Origin: an uncultured Eubacteriales bacterium
GTDB lineage: Bacteria; Bacillota; Clostridia; Oscillospirales; UBA644
Assembly: GCA_934454405.1 (NCBI GenBank)
Contig: CAKSFN010000001.1
Coordinates: 62,001 to 126,000 of the forward strand
Direction: 5' to 3'
DNA length: 64,000 bases
Below, piece after piece: positions 27,019-34,976 of the stretch. Position 1 is the first letter of the stretch. Each line of letters begins with the position of its first letter. Position numbers and translations under genes: made by a program. The notes under the pieces were generated by a model. The model saw only the letters and a program-made list of their open reading frames with translations, was not told where the DNA came from and ran no database searches.

Positions 27019-27162
27019 GAAAGCGGCTCCGGAAAAGACTCTTTCGGTTTCGCGGCGATCGCAGCAAACAAAGCAATTCCTGACGCGTGTAATTCATTTG
27101 GAGGCTGACTTGAAAAAAACGATCCCTGCCGCCTGTTCAAAGAGGGGAAAGGGGTAAAAGAA

Positions 27163-27198
27163 ACGGGCAGTAAAAAACCTGCGTTTTTTACTGCCCGT
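27163..27198. terminator. Bidirectional terminator between the unknown gene pair and the GH78 gene
   Basis: ACGGGCAGTAAAAAA pairs with TTTTTTACTGCCCGT (15 bp, 6-base loop). T-rich sequence follows on the + strand (GGTTTTGTTTTTT) and a shorter T-rich run on the minus strand. Confidence 0.85.
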
Positions 27199-27210
27199 TG
27201 GTTTTGTTTT

Positions 27211-28908
27211 TTATCCGAGGATCACTTCGATTTCGTCCGGTGCGGTGTAGGTTGTCTTAACCGTGTTGTCAGAACCTCGTTTATGACTTACTTTTATCTG
27301 TCCGTAAGGAGTGGGAACGGTGCCCTCGGCATATTTGAGGTTGCCGAGCGACGGGCTGATAAGAACCCTTTTGCAGCCTGCTTCAAGCGGTTTCACTCCG
27401 AGGACATATTCCATCAAAAACGGCGCGGGACCGCTTGCCCAGCCGTGACACAGGCTGTGTCTGTAACCCTTGTAGCAATATCCGCCGAAATCGCCGTGAA
27501 TATCTTTTTTGTCCGTGTTTTCAGGCAGAATTTCATCAAGAACAGAGCAGTTTTTCGCCCAGTCGATGTCAAAATCTTCCCAAAAAGTCGTCGCTCCGAG
27601 GTCAAGCATCTTTCCCCAGTATTCGCGGATGCAGTCAAGCGCAAAATCAACGCGATCGGCCTCTCCGAGAGCTTTGAGTATATAGTAGCCGAGGAATGTT
27701 GAAAAGCCGTGAACGCCGTTCTTTCCGAGCAGCTCGTCAAACGCGTCGTTCGGGTTGACAAGCCCTGCAAGAACCTGAAGAGCAAGCGCCTGTTTGAGCC
27801 CGTTGTGCGGATAAACGCGCTTTTTGAGCTGTTCCGCGCAAAGTCGGGCAAAAGCAGCCTCCTTGCCGTCCGAAAGCGCGTCGAGCATCTCCGCGCAACC
27901 GTCGCAGACAAGACTGAAAAGCGCATGCACGCCCGCCCGCTGTCCTTCGGGGTTTGTCGAGGAAGGCCAGTCGAGGAAGCAGTTTTCAACAGCTATTCCG
28001 CCGTCTTCCGTGATAAAGCCGCTGAAATAATGAAGCAATTCAACTATGTAACCGTGCTGTTCTTCAAGATATGCAGCGTCTCCGTAATGAATAAACCTGT
28101 CGTGATGAATGAGCAGCCACCAGAGCGAATAGGCGGGAATGCCGTTCATAACGTTCGGAAGCGGAGTGTTGTCTCTTATCAGATCAAGGCTTCTGCGCAC
28201 GCATTCACTGTCGCCGAAGATATACTGTATCGTCGATGTTTCAGGGTGCATATCTCCTATCCAGACAAGCCTGTCGCGCTTTATGCCGTCCCAGACGTAT
28301 TCCTGCATATTGAGCTGCACGGTGTACGCCGCCGTTTTCCATATCTCGTTCAGCCTGTCGTCGTCGCATTCAAATGTTCCGAGATATTCAAGATCCCTGT
28401 ACTGGAACTTTGCGCGTATGCATTTTATGGGAAGAAGAATGTCGTCAAGCAGGTCAATTCGAACGAATCTGAAGCCCGTGTTTCCCAGCTCCGTCATTCC
28501 GAGCCAGCCGAGGCTGTAAACGCCGTCTCTCACGGCGTGGTCGTTCGTCGCGTTCTTTTTTCCGCGAAGCGACGGGGAAGCATCCGCCATACATTCCATC
28601 GCGCTTTCGCCGAAGCGGACGCGGACGCGCGCCGTATTGTCTTTTTCAAACTCACGGATGTTTGTGACTATCTGTATTCCGCCCTGCATCTCAAACCCGA
28701 AATCGAGAAGCACAAAACCGTCTTTTTTCAAAACGCACGCGCTGCCGCTTTCAAGCGTCGCCTGCGCCGAATCGGGGCAGAGAAGGGTTTCCGCGTTTTC
28801 CGCAAGTTCGGAACGCAGTATCCTTTTCGGATAAATGTAATCTATGACCCTTTCGTCCCTGTAATCCTCCGAACCGAAACGCTCTGCGAACAAATCTCTT
28901 ATAACCAT
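27211..28908 (-). CDS. GH78-like alpha-L-rhamnosidase family protein
   Basis: 565 residues from ATG 28908 (AAGGAG 6 bases upstream); an in-frame ATG 11 codons earlier lacks a site. An N-terminal beta domain is followed by an (alpha/alpha)6 barrel from about residue 195 (FECDDDRLNEIWKTAAYTVQ, WDGIKRDRLVWIGDMHPE, then HGWASGPAPFLMEYVLGV and a C-terminal beta domain). This is the GH78 plan, without a signal peptide, so it would act on imported glycosides. The general-acid motif usually read as RDERLGWLGD is RDRLVWIGD here, so activity or specificity may differ. Single-gene unit. Confidence 0.8.
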   Translation of the reverse strand: MVIRDLFAERFGSEDYRDERVIDYIYPKRILRSELAENAETLLCPDSAQATLESGSACVLKKDGFVLLDFGFEMQGGIQIVTNIREFEKDNTARVRVRFGESAMECMADASPSLRGKKNATNDHAVRDGVYSLGWLGMTELGNTGFRFVRIDLLDDILLPIKCIRAKFQYRDLEYLGTFECDDDRLNEIWKTAAYTVQLNMQEYVWDGIKRDRLVWIGDMHPETSTIQYIFGDSECVRRSLDLIRDNTPLPNVMNGIPAYSLWWLLIHHDRFIHYGDAAYLEEQHGYIVELLHYFSGFITEDGGIAVENCFLDWPSSTNPEGQRAGVHALFSLVCDGCAEMLDALSDGKEAAFARLCAEQLKKRVYPHNGLKQALALQVLAGLVNPNDAFDELLGKNGVHGFSTFLGYYILKALGEADRVDFALDCIREYWGKMLDLGATTFWEDFDIDWAKNCSVLDEILPENTDKKDIHGDFGGYCYKGYRHSLCHGWASGPAPFLMEYVLGVKPLEAGCKRVLISPSLGNLKYAEGTVPTPYGQIKVSHKRGSDNTVKTTYTAPDEIEVILG

Positions 28909-29027
28909 AACTTTCTCCTTTTTCTTCGCCCGTTCCGTCATAACGAGGCGAAGGGTATTTTTTTTCGGAAGCGCCGAACGATTGAAAAACGAAGCGTTTT
29001 TTTCGGCTTTTTCCTTCCTTTGGTTTG

Positions 29028-29056
29028 ATTATACAACGGTTTTCGATTTTTTGCAA
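29028..29056 (-). promoter_or_regulatory. Promoter of the GH78 gene
   Basis: On the minus strand TTGCAA (29056-29051), 17 bases, TATAAT (29033-29028), about 120 bases before the start codon. Confidence 0.65.
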
Positions 29057-29183
29057 CACGAACAGTTCGACGCTTTTTTCCGTTTTTCCGTCCGTTTCGA
29101 CATTTTTCAGCAAGGCTCATCAAAAAGCGCCGTAAAAATCGGTTGTTATATGACGAAAACCGTCGCATAAAATATGTAAAGCA

Positions 29184-29591
29184 TTATTCGCGGTCGTCTT
29201 CGGTCGAACTTATAAATACGGAAACGACATTCAGTATAACCTGCTCGGAATGGCGTCTGTTATGAACGGCGACAGCCTCGAATATCCACGGAAGCCCCCA
29301 GAAAAAACCTCCGAGCGCGAACGCGAGCAGCTTGTCGGCGATTTTGTGCCCGTGAAAGTATACTGTAAGCTCTCCGCCGTTTTTTTTGATCTCCGCCACG
29401 GAATTCTGCCGGCGGCCGAGCGCCGTATCCATGCCTCCGCAATCCTTTTCGTAGGCAACGCCGTAACCGTTTTCGGTTTCTTTCAGGCTCGCGGCGTAGC
29501 CCATCGCCTCTATTTCGTTTTTGACCCGTTCCGCGAGCGCTTTTATGTCAAAATCTTCGCCGACGCTGAACCGCTCGATTTTCTCAGCCAT
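29184..29591 (-). CDS. Small hypothetical protein with one or two C-terminal hydrophobic segments
   Basis: 135 residues from the ATG at 29591, which has GGAGGAG upstream; longer in-frame starts lack a site. The first 80 residues are soluble and charged, with an alternating pattern suggesting a small alpha/beta domain; then LLAFALGGFFWGLPWIFEAV is a likely membrane segment, followed by a second moderately hydrophobic stretch. No family recognised. It stands alone, divergent from the lipoprotein gene. Confidence 0.6.
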   Translation of the reverse strand: MAEKIERFSVGEDFDIKALAERVKNEIEAMGYAASLKETENGYGVAYEKDCGGMDTALGRRQNSVAEIKKNGGELTVYFHGHKIADKLLAFALGGFFWGLPWIFEAVAVHNRRHSEQVILNVVSVFISSTEDDRE

Positions 29592-29622
29592 AACTCTCCT
29601 CCGCAAAATATTGCATACAATA

Positions 29623-29651
29623 ATTTTAATATATATTTCACGCAAAATCAA
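29623..29651 (-). promoter_or_regulatory. Promoter of the small hypothetical membrane-protein gene
   Basis: Minus strand TTGATT (29651-29646), 17 bases, TAAAAT (29628-29623). Confidence 0.5.
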
Positions 29652-29894
29652 TACCTCTTATGCGAACTTTATGTAAATCGCGGTAAAAATTGCCGGAAGC
29701 TCCTTTTTTCGGCAGCTGCCGACACGATATTTCCGTTTGTCGCGGCAGATGCTGAAATCCGTTTTCGCGCCGCGGACGGGAAAGGGCGAAAACGTCTGTA
29801 AAAGCTTCGGATGCCCCGAGACCAGAAAGATCCGTGAAAAAAACTTTCAAGAGTGCTTTTTTCGGCCGCGCGGGGCTTTTCTTTCATAAAACGC

Positions 29895-29923
29895 TTGACA
29901 GAACCGGCAATAACTGGTATAAT
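29895..29923 (+). promoter_or_regulatory. Near-perfect sigma-A promoter of the lipoprotein gene
   Basis: TTGACA, 17 bases, TATAAT, with TGG directly before the -10 (extended -10). The start of transcription would be near 29930, about 25 bases before the ATG. Confidence 0.85.
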
Positions 29924-29954
29924 CAGTACAATGAATTTTTCGGAGGTAAATCAA

Positions 29955-30629
29955 ATGAAAAAACATACAAAAACAGTTGCTCTTTTAGTTGCCGCTCTTC
30001 TCGTTCTCGGTCTTTCCGCGTGCGGAGGCGAAAAAGACGGCGATACGACGACCGTTCCCTCGGATGCGGGCACTTCCGTTCCTTCTGCGACGGACTCCTC
30101 GACGGAGCCTTCGACGACCGCGAACGAGGCTTCAAATAAAAAGGGTACTCTCGAAAACGGGGTTTATACGAACGGGTGGGCGAATATCGCTTTCAGAATG
30201 CCCGAGGGCTGGATAGATACGACGGCTGCGCTTCAGGCGTTTTCATCCGCCGCCGCCGAGTTTGTTTTCGGCTGTCAGGACCCCGAGCCTGCCGACGGCT
30301 TTTATGCAAATCTGAACATCAACATTTCCGATATTTCTTCCTCTCCTCAGCTTAAAACTTCCGAGGAGTATGCGGTGGCAGCCAAGCAGAGCCTGTCCCT
30401 GGTGAATCAGGCGCAGGGAATAGATTGCGCGGTTGACGATGATCTTGTTAAGCTGAACCTTTGCGGCGAGGATTACGTTGCCGTTCGCTGCGAATGCGCG
30501 AAGGACGGCGTGTCTTACATTCAGTATTCCCTGTGCAGAGTGACGGGTTCCGACGCTGTTGTGATCACCGTTTCGGTTCCGTCGGAGGAGGCCGCGGCGG
30601 ATCTTTTGACCTTCTTTATCGGCGAGTAA
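29955..30629 (+). CDS. Predicted lipoprotein of unknown function
   Basis: 224 residues. Signal peptide with lipobox LSAC (Cys near residue 20), then a Ser/Thr/Asp-rich linker (about 25-60) and a compact C-terminal domain starting at ENGVYTNGWANIAFRMPEGW. That opening resembles small surface domains common in clostridial lipoproteins. GGAGG precedes the ATG at 29955. Attached to the outer face of the membrane; role unknown. Confidence 0.78.
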   Translation: MKKHTKTVALLVAALLVLGLSACGGEKDGDTTTVPSDAGTSVPSATDSSTEPSTTANEASNKKGTLENGVYTNGWANIAFRMPEGWIDTTAALQAFSSAAAEFVFGCQDPEPADGFYANLNINISDISSSPQLKTSEEYAVAAKQSLSLVNQAQGIDCAVDDDLVKLNLCGEDYVAVRCECAKDGVSYIQYSLCRVTGSDAVVITVSVPSEEAAADLLTFFIGE

Positions 30630-31007
30630 TTCCGCGTTCCCTGCAAAACGAACCCTTTTCGTCTTTTGCGCAAAGCGTTCTTTCCGCCGTGAATATTCCT
30701 GTTCCCGACGCGTCTTTTCTTCTCTCGACGAAGCCTTTTAATCGCTTAAAAAACCGAAAAGTTTTGATGTGGCTTTTCTGTGTAGTTTGTTGATTATTTG
30801 TGTTTTAAGTCCAGAATATGGGACAGTAATGCTTGTTTTTGGGAAAGATGTATAAAACGGCAGCCAAAATTTGTTCAATACGCCACTTTTCAAATTGTCC
30901 GCTTTGTGGTATCATTCTTTTATAGCATAGGAGCAGTGCGCCCGTTTTCGGAAAAACGGGGGCGGAGTGATGTTTTCTGACGAACAGTTTTATTGGAGGT
31001 ACATTTC
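30630..31007 (+). other. Intergenic stretch ahead of the MsmX-type ATPase
   Basis: Contains an extended -10 (TGG-TATCAT near 30907-30915) with a weak -35, and a hairpin at 30941-30960 (CCCGTTTT/AAAACGGG) directly upstream of the ribosome binding site with no U run. The hairpin lies in the 5' UTR and might affect translation. No gene is seen. Confidence 0.45.
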
Positions 31008-32129
31008 GTGGCAGGCGTTATATTGAAAGGTATCGGTAAGGTCTATCCCGGCGGCGTTCGCGCAGTTACCGATTTCAACCTTAAAATCAAGAATAAAGAA
31101 TTTATCGTTTTCGTAGGACCTTCCGGCTGCGGCAAGTCAACGACGTTGAGAATGATCGCGGGACTTGAAGAAATCAGCGAAGGCGAACTTTACATAGATG
31201 ACAGACTTGTCAACGATATCCCTCCCAAGGACAGAGACATAGCGATGGTTTTCCAGAACTACGCTCTTTATCCGCACATGACGGTTTTTGAGAATATGGC
31301 TTTCGGACTTAAACTCCGCAAGTTCTCAAAAGAGGAAATCAAGAGAAGGGTTGACGAAGCGGCGAGAATCCTTGACATTTCGCACCTTCTCGAAAGACGT
31401 CCGAAGGCTCTTTCGGGCGGTCAGAGACAGCGTGTTGCTCTCGGCCGTGCGATCGTTCGCGAACCGAAGGTTTTCCTTCTTGACGAGCCTCTTTCAAACC
31501 TCGACGCAAAGCTCCGCGCTCAGATGAGAACGGAAATTTCCAAGATTCACCTGAGACTCGGCACAACATTTATATATGTTACCCACGACCAGACGGAGGC
31601 TATGACGATGGCTTCCCGTATCGTCGTTATGAAAGACGGATTTATCCAGCAGTGCGACACTCCGCAGAATCTTTACGATCTGCCGTGCAATATGTTCGTT
31701 GCCGGATTCATCGGTTCGCCGCAGATGAACTTCATCGAAGCCAAACTCACGAGAAGAGGCGAGGATGTGTTTGTTAACTTCGGAGAATTTGCGTTGAAGC
31801 TTCCCCGTGAAAAGGTTATGACCGAGAACTACGAAAAGCTTATGTCATACGGCGGCAAGCAGGTTATTCTCGGAATCAGACCCGAAGCGGTTCACGACGA
31901 GGATATGTATCTTGAAAGATTTTCCGATTCGACCATCACCGCAAACGTTGAGGTTACGGAGATGATGGGCGCTGAAACGTATCTGTTCCTTGATGTTAAC
32001 GATACCAAGATTACCGCAAGAGTTGCTCCGACAACGCTTGCCCGTCCCGGCGATACCATTAAAGTCTGCTTCGAGATGCAGAAGATTCATCTTTTCGATA
32101 TCGATACGGAAGAGACGATTATTAACTGA
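31008..32129 (+). CDS. MsmX/UgpC-type sugar ABC transporter ATPase
   Basis: 373 residues. Walker [14 protein letters not shown] loop [20 protein letters not shown], signature [15 protein letters not shown] and Walker [14 protein letters not shown], followed by the C-terminal MalK-type OB domains (about 240-373). This is the energising subunit of carbohydrate importers. No permease or binding protein lies near, so it is probably a shared MsmX-like ATPase serving several transporters. GTG start at 31008 with GGAGG 9 bases upstream. Confidence 0.88.
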   Translation: MAGVILKGIGKVYPGGVRAVTDFNLKIKNKEFIVFVGPSGCGKSTTLRMIAGLEEISEGELYIDDRLVNDIPPKDRDIAMVFQNYALYPHMTVFENMAFGLKLRKFSKEEIKRRVDEAARILDISHLLERRPKALSGGQRQRVALGRAIVREPKVFLLDEPLSNLDAKLRAQMRTEISKIHLRLGTTFIYVTHDQTEAMTMASRIVVMKDGFIQQCDTPQNLYDLPCNMFVAGFIGSPQMNFIEAKLTRRGEDVFVNFGEFALKLPREKVMTENYEKLMSYGGKQVILGIRPEAVHDEDMYLERFSDSTITANVEVTEMMGAETYLFLDVNDTKITARVAPTTLARPGDTIKVCFEMQKIHLFDIDTEETIIN

Positions 32130-32307
32130 TATAAAGGCGATCATTTGATCTTGCGCGTGGCGCGCAAACGGTTCACACAATGTTTTATTGCATTTTCATT
32201 AATTAAAGAACGAGGGACATTCCGGAGCTTAAAAATCTGCGGGGTGTTCCTCGTATGCTTTCACATAAAAATATGTGGAAAAACTGTGAAGGGAATGGAT
32301 AAAAAAA

Positions 32308-32814
32308 GTGACGGAAAAAGTGCGGTTTTCGAAAGTCAGAAATACATACGCGCCGTTCATTTCCTCTATTGTGAACACTTATCCGCCGTATTTGCGCGAA
32401 GATCTTTCCCAGGAGGGAATGATAGGACTTTATCTCGCGTGCCTTTCCTATGACGCGACCAGAGGTGTCCCGTTTGACGCGTTTGCGAAGACTTGCGTAA
32501 AAAACCGTGTCATAACCGCTTATCGCTCTTTGAAAAACGTCGGAAGCGCGGATGAATTGACCGCCGATATCGCCGCCGATGTTCCCGATATGACGTCCGG
32601 CGTGGATTCAAAGGATTTTTTCTCCCGTTTGAGAAAAAAACTTTCCGGGCTCGAAAACGATGTTCTTGATGAGTATTTGCTGGAAAAGAGTTATGCCGAG
32701 ATAGCCGAAAAGCTCGGCGTCAGCGAAAAAACCGTCGGAAACGCGGTTCACCGTATTCGCGGCAAAATCAAAAAATACTACGCCGATGAAAACGGCGACG
32801 GCGGTTTTACGTAA
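32308..32814 (+). CDS. Sigma-70 family RNA polymerase sigma factor (SigH/ECF-like)
   Basis: 168 residues. Region 2 is recognisable (YLREDLSQEGMIGLYLACLS, FDAFAKTCVKNRVITAYR) and region 4 has a helix-turn-helix at the end (KSYAEIAEKLGVSEKTVGNA). It lacks regions 1 and 3, as do small alternative sigmas. The opening resembles SigH-like sporulation or competence sigmas. GTG start; GAAGGGA lies rather far upstream, so the exact start is uncertain. No anti-sigma gene adjoins it. Confidence 0.78.
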   Translation: MTEKVRFSKVRNTYAPFISSIVNTYPPYLREDLSQEGMIGLYLACLSYDATRGVPFDAFAKTCVKNRVITAYRSLKNVGSADELTADIAADVPDMTSGVDSKDFFSRLRKKLSGLENDVLDEYLLEKSYAEIAEKLGVSEKTVGNAVHRIRGKIKKYYADENGDGGFT

Positions 32815-32839
32815 TGCGATTGTATTTTTAATAAATTAG

Positions 32840-33065
32840 TTTGCCGAACCTTGAAATATCCGTCTTCGGTCGGAGAGAAAACCCGTATATATGCCCAACT
32901 TAAAGGCGTTGTAAAGACTGCTGACGTCAGGTCAGAAGGACATTACCGCCGTTTGCCCTCTTTCGGCTCGCACACCCGAAAGAACTCGCGACGGTATGAA
33001 ATGTTTGAATTACCTCGGTTCTCGGTCGTCTTCGGCGAATCGGTGTGAATCCGGTTTAGGGCAAT
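32840..33065 (+). ncRNA. Candidate structured RNA between the sigma factor and zinc-ribbon genes
   Basis: GCC-G-AACC at 32842-32850 can close with GGTTTAGGGC at 33053-33062; inside lie CTGAC/GTCAG and a long arm with ACCG-CG/CG-CGGT and CTTTCGG/CCGAAAG around a 9-base loop. The size (about 220 nt) resembles 6S-type RNAs, but I see no diagnostic sequence and found no clear promoter. A TTTTTT run follows at 33067. Confidence 0.35.
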
Positions 33066-33091
33066 AATTTTTTAAGTGAGGATTTCTCGAA

Positions 33092-33376
33092 ATGTACGAA
33101 GATAAGGAATTAGTTTGCAAAGATTGCGGCAAAACATTTGTATTTACCGCCGGCGAGCAGGAGTTCTATGCTGAAAAAGGCTTCCAGAACGAGCCGCAGA
33201 GATGCAAAGAGTGCAGAGCTGCAAAGAAAAATGCCGCGAAGGGCGCAAGAGAGTATTTTGATACGACCTGCGCAAGATGCGGCGGCCCTGCAAAGGTACC
33301 GTTCCAGCCCAGAGAGGACAAACCGGTATATTGCAGCGAGTGCTTTGCGAAGATGAAGGAAGAGAACGCCGACTGA
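33092..33376 (+). CDS. Zinc-ribbon protein (probable zinc-binding domain, PF13451-like)
   Basis: 94 residues with two Cys4 sites: CKDCGK...CKEC (residues about 9-42) and CARCGGPAKVPFQP...CSECF (about 60-86). Such proteins are common in Clostridia and may bind nucleic acid or ribosomes; the function is not established. Start ATG 33092 after GTGAGGA. Ends 60 bases before a strong terminator. Confidence 0.82.
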   Translation: MYEDKELVCKDCGKTFVFTAGEQEFYAEKGFQNEPQRCKECRAAKKNAAKGAREYFDTTCARCGGPAKVPFQPREDKPVYCSECFAKMKEENAD

Positions 33377-33837
33377 TTTCCGGGGATTTCGGAAGACTGA
33401 GTTGCCGGGTGTGCGGGCAATAAACGATCTTTTTGCGAACGCGGCGAGAGCCGCCGCGTTCGTTTCATCGGCGAAGACCTATCGGCGTTTCGGTTCGTCG
33501 CTTTTGCGCGAATCGCACCCGTTCATATTTGAACGGTAAAACGCATGTTTCCGAGGGGCGCCGCTGAGGTGCCCCGCATCTTTTCCTCAGCAAAACAAGT
33601 TGCCCAAGGGCGACCGGTTTTGTTCGTTATGAATTTAATAGCCTCTGCAAAGCGAATAGCGGGTATGAGGCTTTATTGTGTTATTCGGGAATATTTTTGA
33701 TAATATTTGAAATTCGGTTTTGTTTTTGATTCCGCGCGTCGGACGCATTGTTAAAAACTACGTCGCGAATGGAAAACAAAGCGCGTTTTATTCTGAAAAA
33801 CGCTCTTTCGGGCGAACGAGAAAGCAGGTTTCCTGAT
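33377..33837 (+). ncRNA. Hairpin-rich intergenic stretch; possible small RNA at about 33500-33685
   Basis: After the terminator come four further stems in a row: CCGTTCA/TGAACGG (33519-33536), GGGGCGCC/GGTGCCCC (33555-33575), CAAAAC/GTTTTG enclosing TTGCC/GGCGA (33591-33622), and AGCCTC/GAGGCT (33640-33672) followed by TTTATTGTGTTATT. The chain suggests a folded RNA or the leader of the glycerate kinase gene. No known riboswitch core was recognised. Confidence 0.35.
33436..33466 (+). terminator. Terminator after the zinc-ribbon gene
   Basis: CGAACGCGGCG pairs with CGCCGCGTTCG (11 bp, 5-base loop), followed by TTTC. Confidence 0.75.
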
Positions 33838-34947
33838 ATGAGAATACTGATTGCTCCCGATTCATTCAAAGGAACGATGACATCCTCCGAGGTCTGTCGT
33901 GTTGTTTCCTCAGCGATTAAAGAGGTTCTCCCCGACGCGGAGGTCGTGTGTCTTCCCGTCGCAGACGGCGGAGAGGGCAGCGTTGAAGCTTTTGCTGCGG
34001 CGCTCGGCGAAAAAGCGCGAACGGTTACGGTCAAAGGGACGGACTCCTTCGGCTGCGTCCGAAACAATATGAAAATATGCGTTTTCGGAACCACCGCGGT
34101 TATCGAAATTGCCCAATCCGCAGGGCTTCAACCGAACAGGCCGGATATTATGAACTCAACAACTTACGGCGTCGGCGCCTTGATAAAAGCGGCACTTGAT
34201 GAGGGGTGTCGCAGGCTTATATTCTGCCTCGGCGGCAGCGGAACGAACGATATGGGCGCGGGTGCGGCATGCGCGATGGGCGTGAGGTTTTATGACAGGA
34301 ACGGCTGTGAGCTCGTTCCGAAAAGCGGCGGGCTTTCGGGCATAGGCAGCGTTGACCTCTCGGGGCTTGACGCAAGACTTCGGGAATGCGAAATAATCGG
34401 CGCGTGCGATGTGACGAATCCGCTTTACGGCAACCACGGCGCCGCCGCGGTTTACGGACCGCAGAAGGGCGCGGACGAGGAGCTGATAAAGGTCCTTGAC
34501 GCCGGAATCAGACGGCTTGCCGATATTGCGGAAAAGGAAGCCGGAAGATCTGTCGCGTATACTCCCGGGGCGGGCGCGGCAGGAGGCTTCGGCGCGGGAA
34601 TAATGCTTTTCTTCGGCGGCAAACTTGCTTCGGGCGCGGATACGGTGCTGAACGCCGTCGGATTTGACGAAGCGGCGGAAAAAGCAGACATTGTCATAAC
34701 GGGCGAGGGGCGCGCGGACGCGCAGAGCGTCTGCGGAAAAATCGTTTCGCGCGTTGCGGAGCGCAGCTCCGGCAAAGAAGTTATGTGTTTTTGCGGAAAA
34801 GTCGGTGACGGCGCGGAAAAGCTGCTTGAACACGGCGTTTCCCGTCTGATCTGCATAACCCCCGACGGACAAAGCCCCGATGAGGCGAAAGCGAATTGCT
34901 TTGAAAATCTGCGCAGAGCCGTTCTCAAAACGGCGGAAACGCTTTGA
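33838..34947 (+). CDS. Glycerate kinase (GlxK/GarK family)
   Basis: 369 residues. Phosphorylates glycerate, feeding it to glycolysis. The N-terminus MRILIAPDSFKGTMTSSEV fixes the start at 33838 (a longer open frame upstream is not conserved). Also present are PVADGGEGSVEAF, LGGSGTNDMGAGAACAMG, and GAAGGFGAGIMLFF, all typical of this family. AGCAGG serves as a weak binding site. Confidence 0.9.
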   Translation: MRILIAPDSFKGTMTSSEVCRVVSSAIKEVLPDAEVVCLPVADGGEGSVEAFAAALGEKARTVTVKGTDSFGCVRNNMKICVFGTTAVIEIAQSAGLQPNRPDIMNSTTYGVGALIKAALDEGCRRLIFCLGGSGTNDMGAGAACAMGVRFYDRNGCELVPKSGGLSGIGSVDLSGLDARLRECEIIGACDVTNPLYGNHGAAAVYGPQKGADEELIKVLDAGIRRLADIAEKEAGRSVAYTPGAGAAGGFGAGIMLFFGGKLASGADTVLNAVGFDEAAEKADIVITGEGRADAQSVCGKIVSRVAERSSGKEVMCFCGKVGDGAEKLLEHGVSRLICITPDGQSPDEAKANCFENLRRAVLKTAETL

Positions 34948-34976
34948 TATTATTTCAATCAGGAAGAATCGGACTT

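Noticed and set aside
27110..27157. 15-codon mini frame (TTG with GGAGG 5 bases before)
   Set aside because: Looks like the start of a signal peptide but stops at once; probably chance or a remnant, too short to annotate.
27709..29028. 439-codon open frame on the + strand
   Set aside because: Antisense to the GH78 gene; low-complexity composition and no binding site. The GH78 frame is clearly coding.
33030..33065. GGTGTGAATCCGG, resembling part of a cobalamin riboswitch or a tRNA T arm
   Set aside because: The rest of the cobalamin core is absent and there is no acceptor, D or anticodon arm at the right distances.
33551..33580. GGGGCGCCGCTGAGG, reminiscent of the TPP riboswitch start
   Set aside because: The second conserved TPP half is absent and the downstream gene is unrelated to thiamine.
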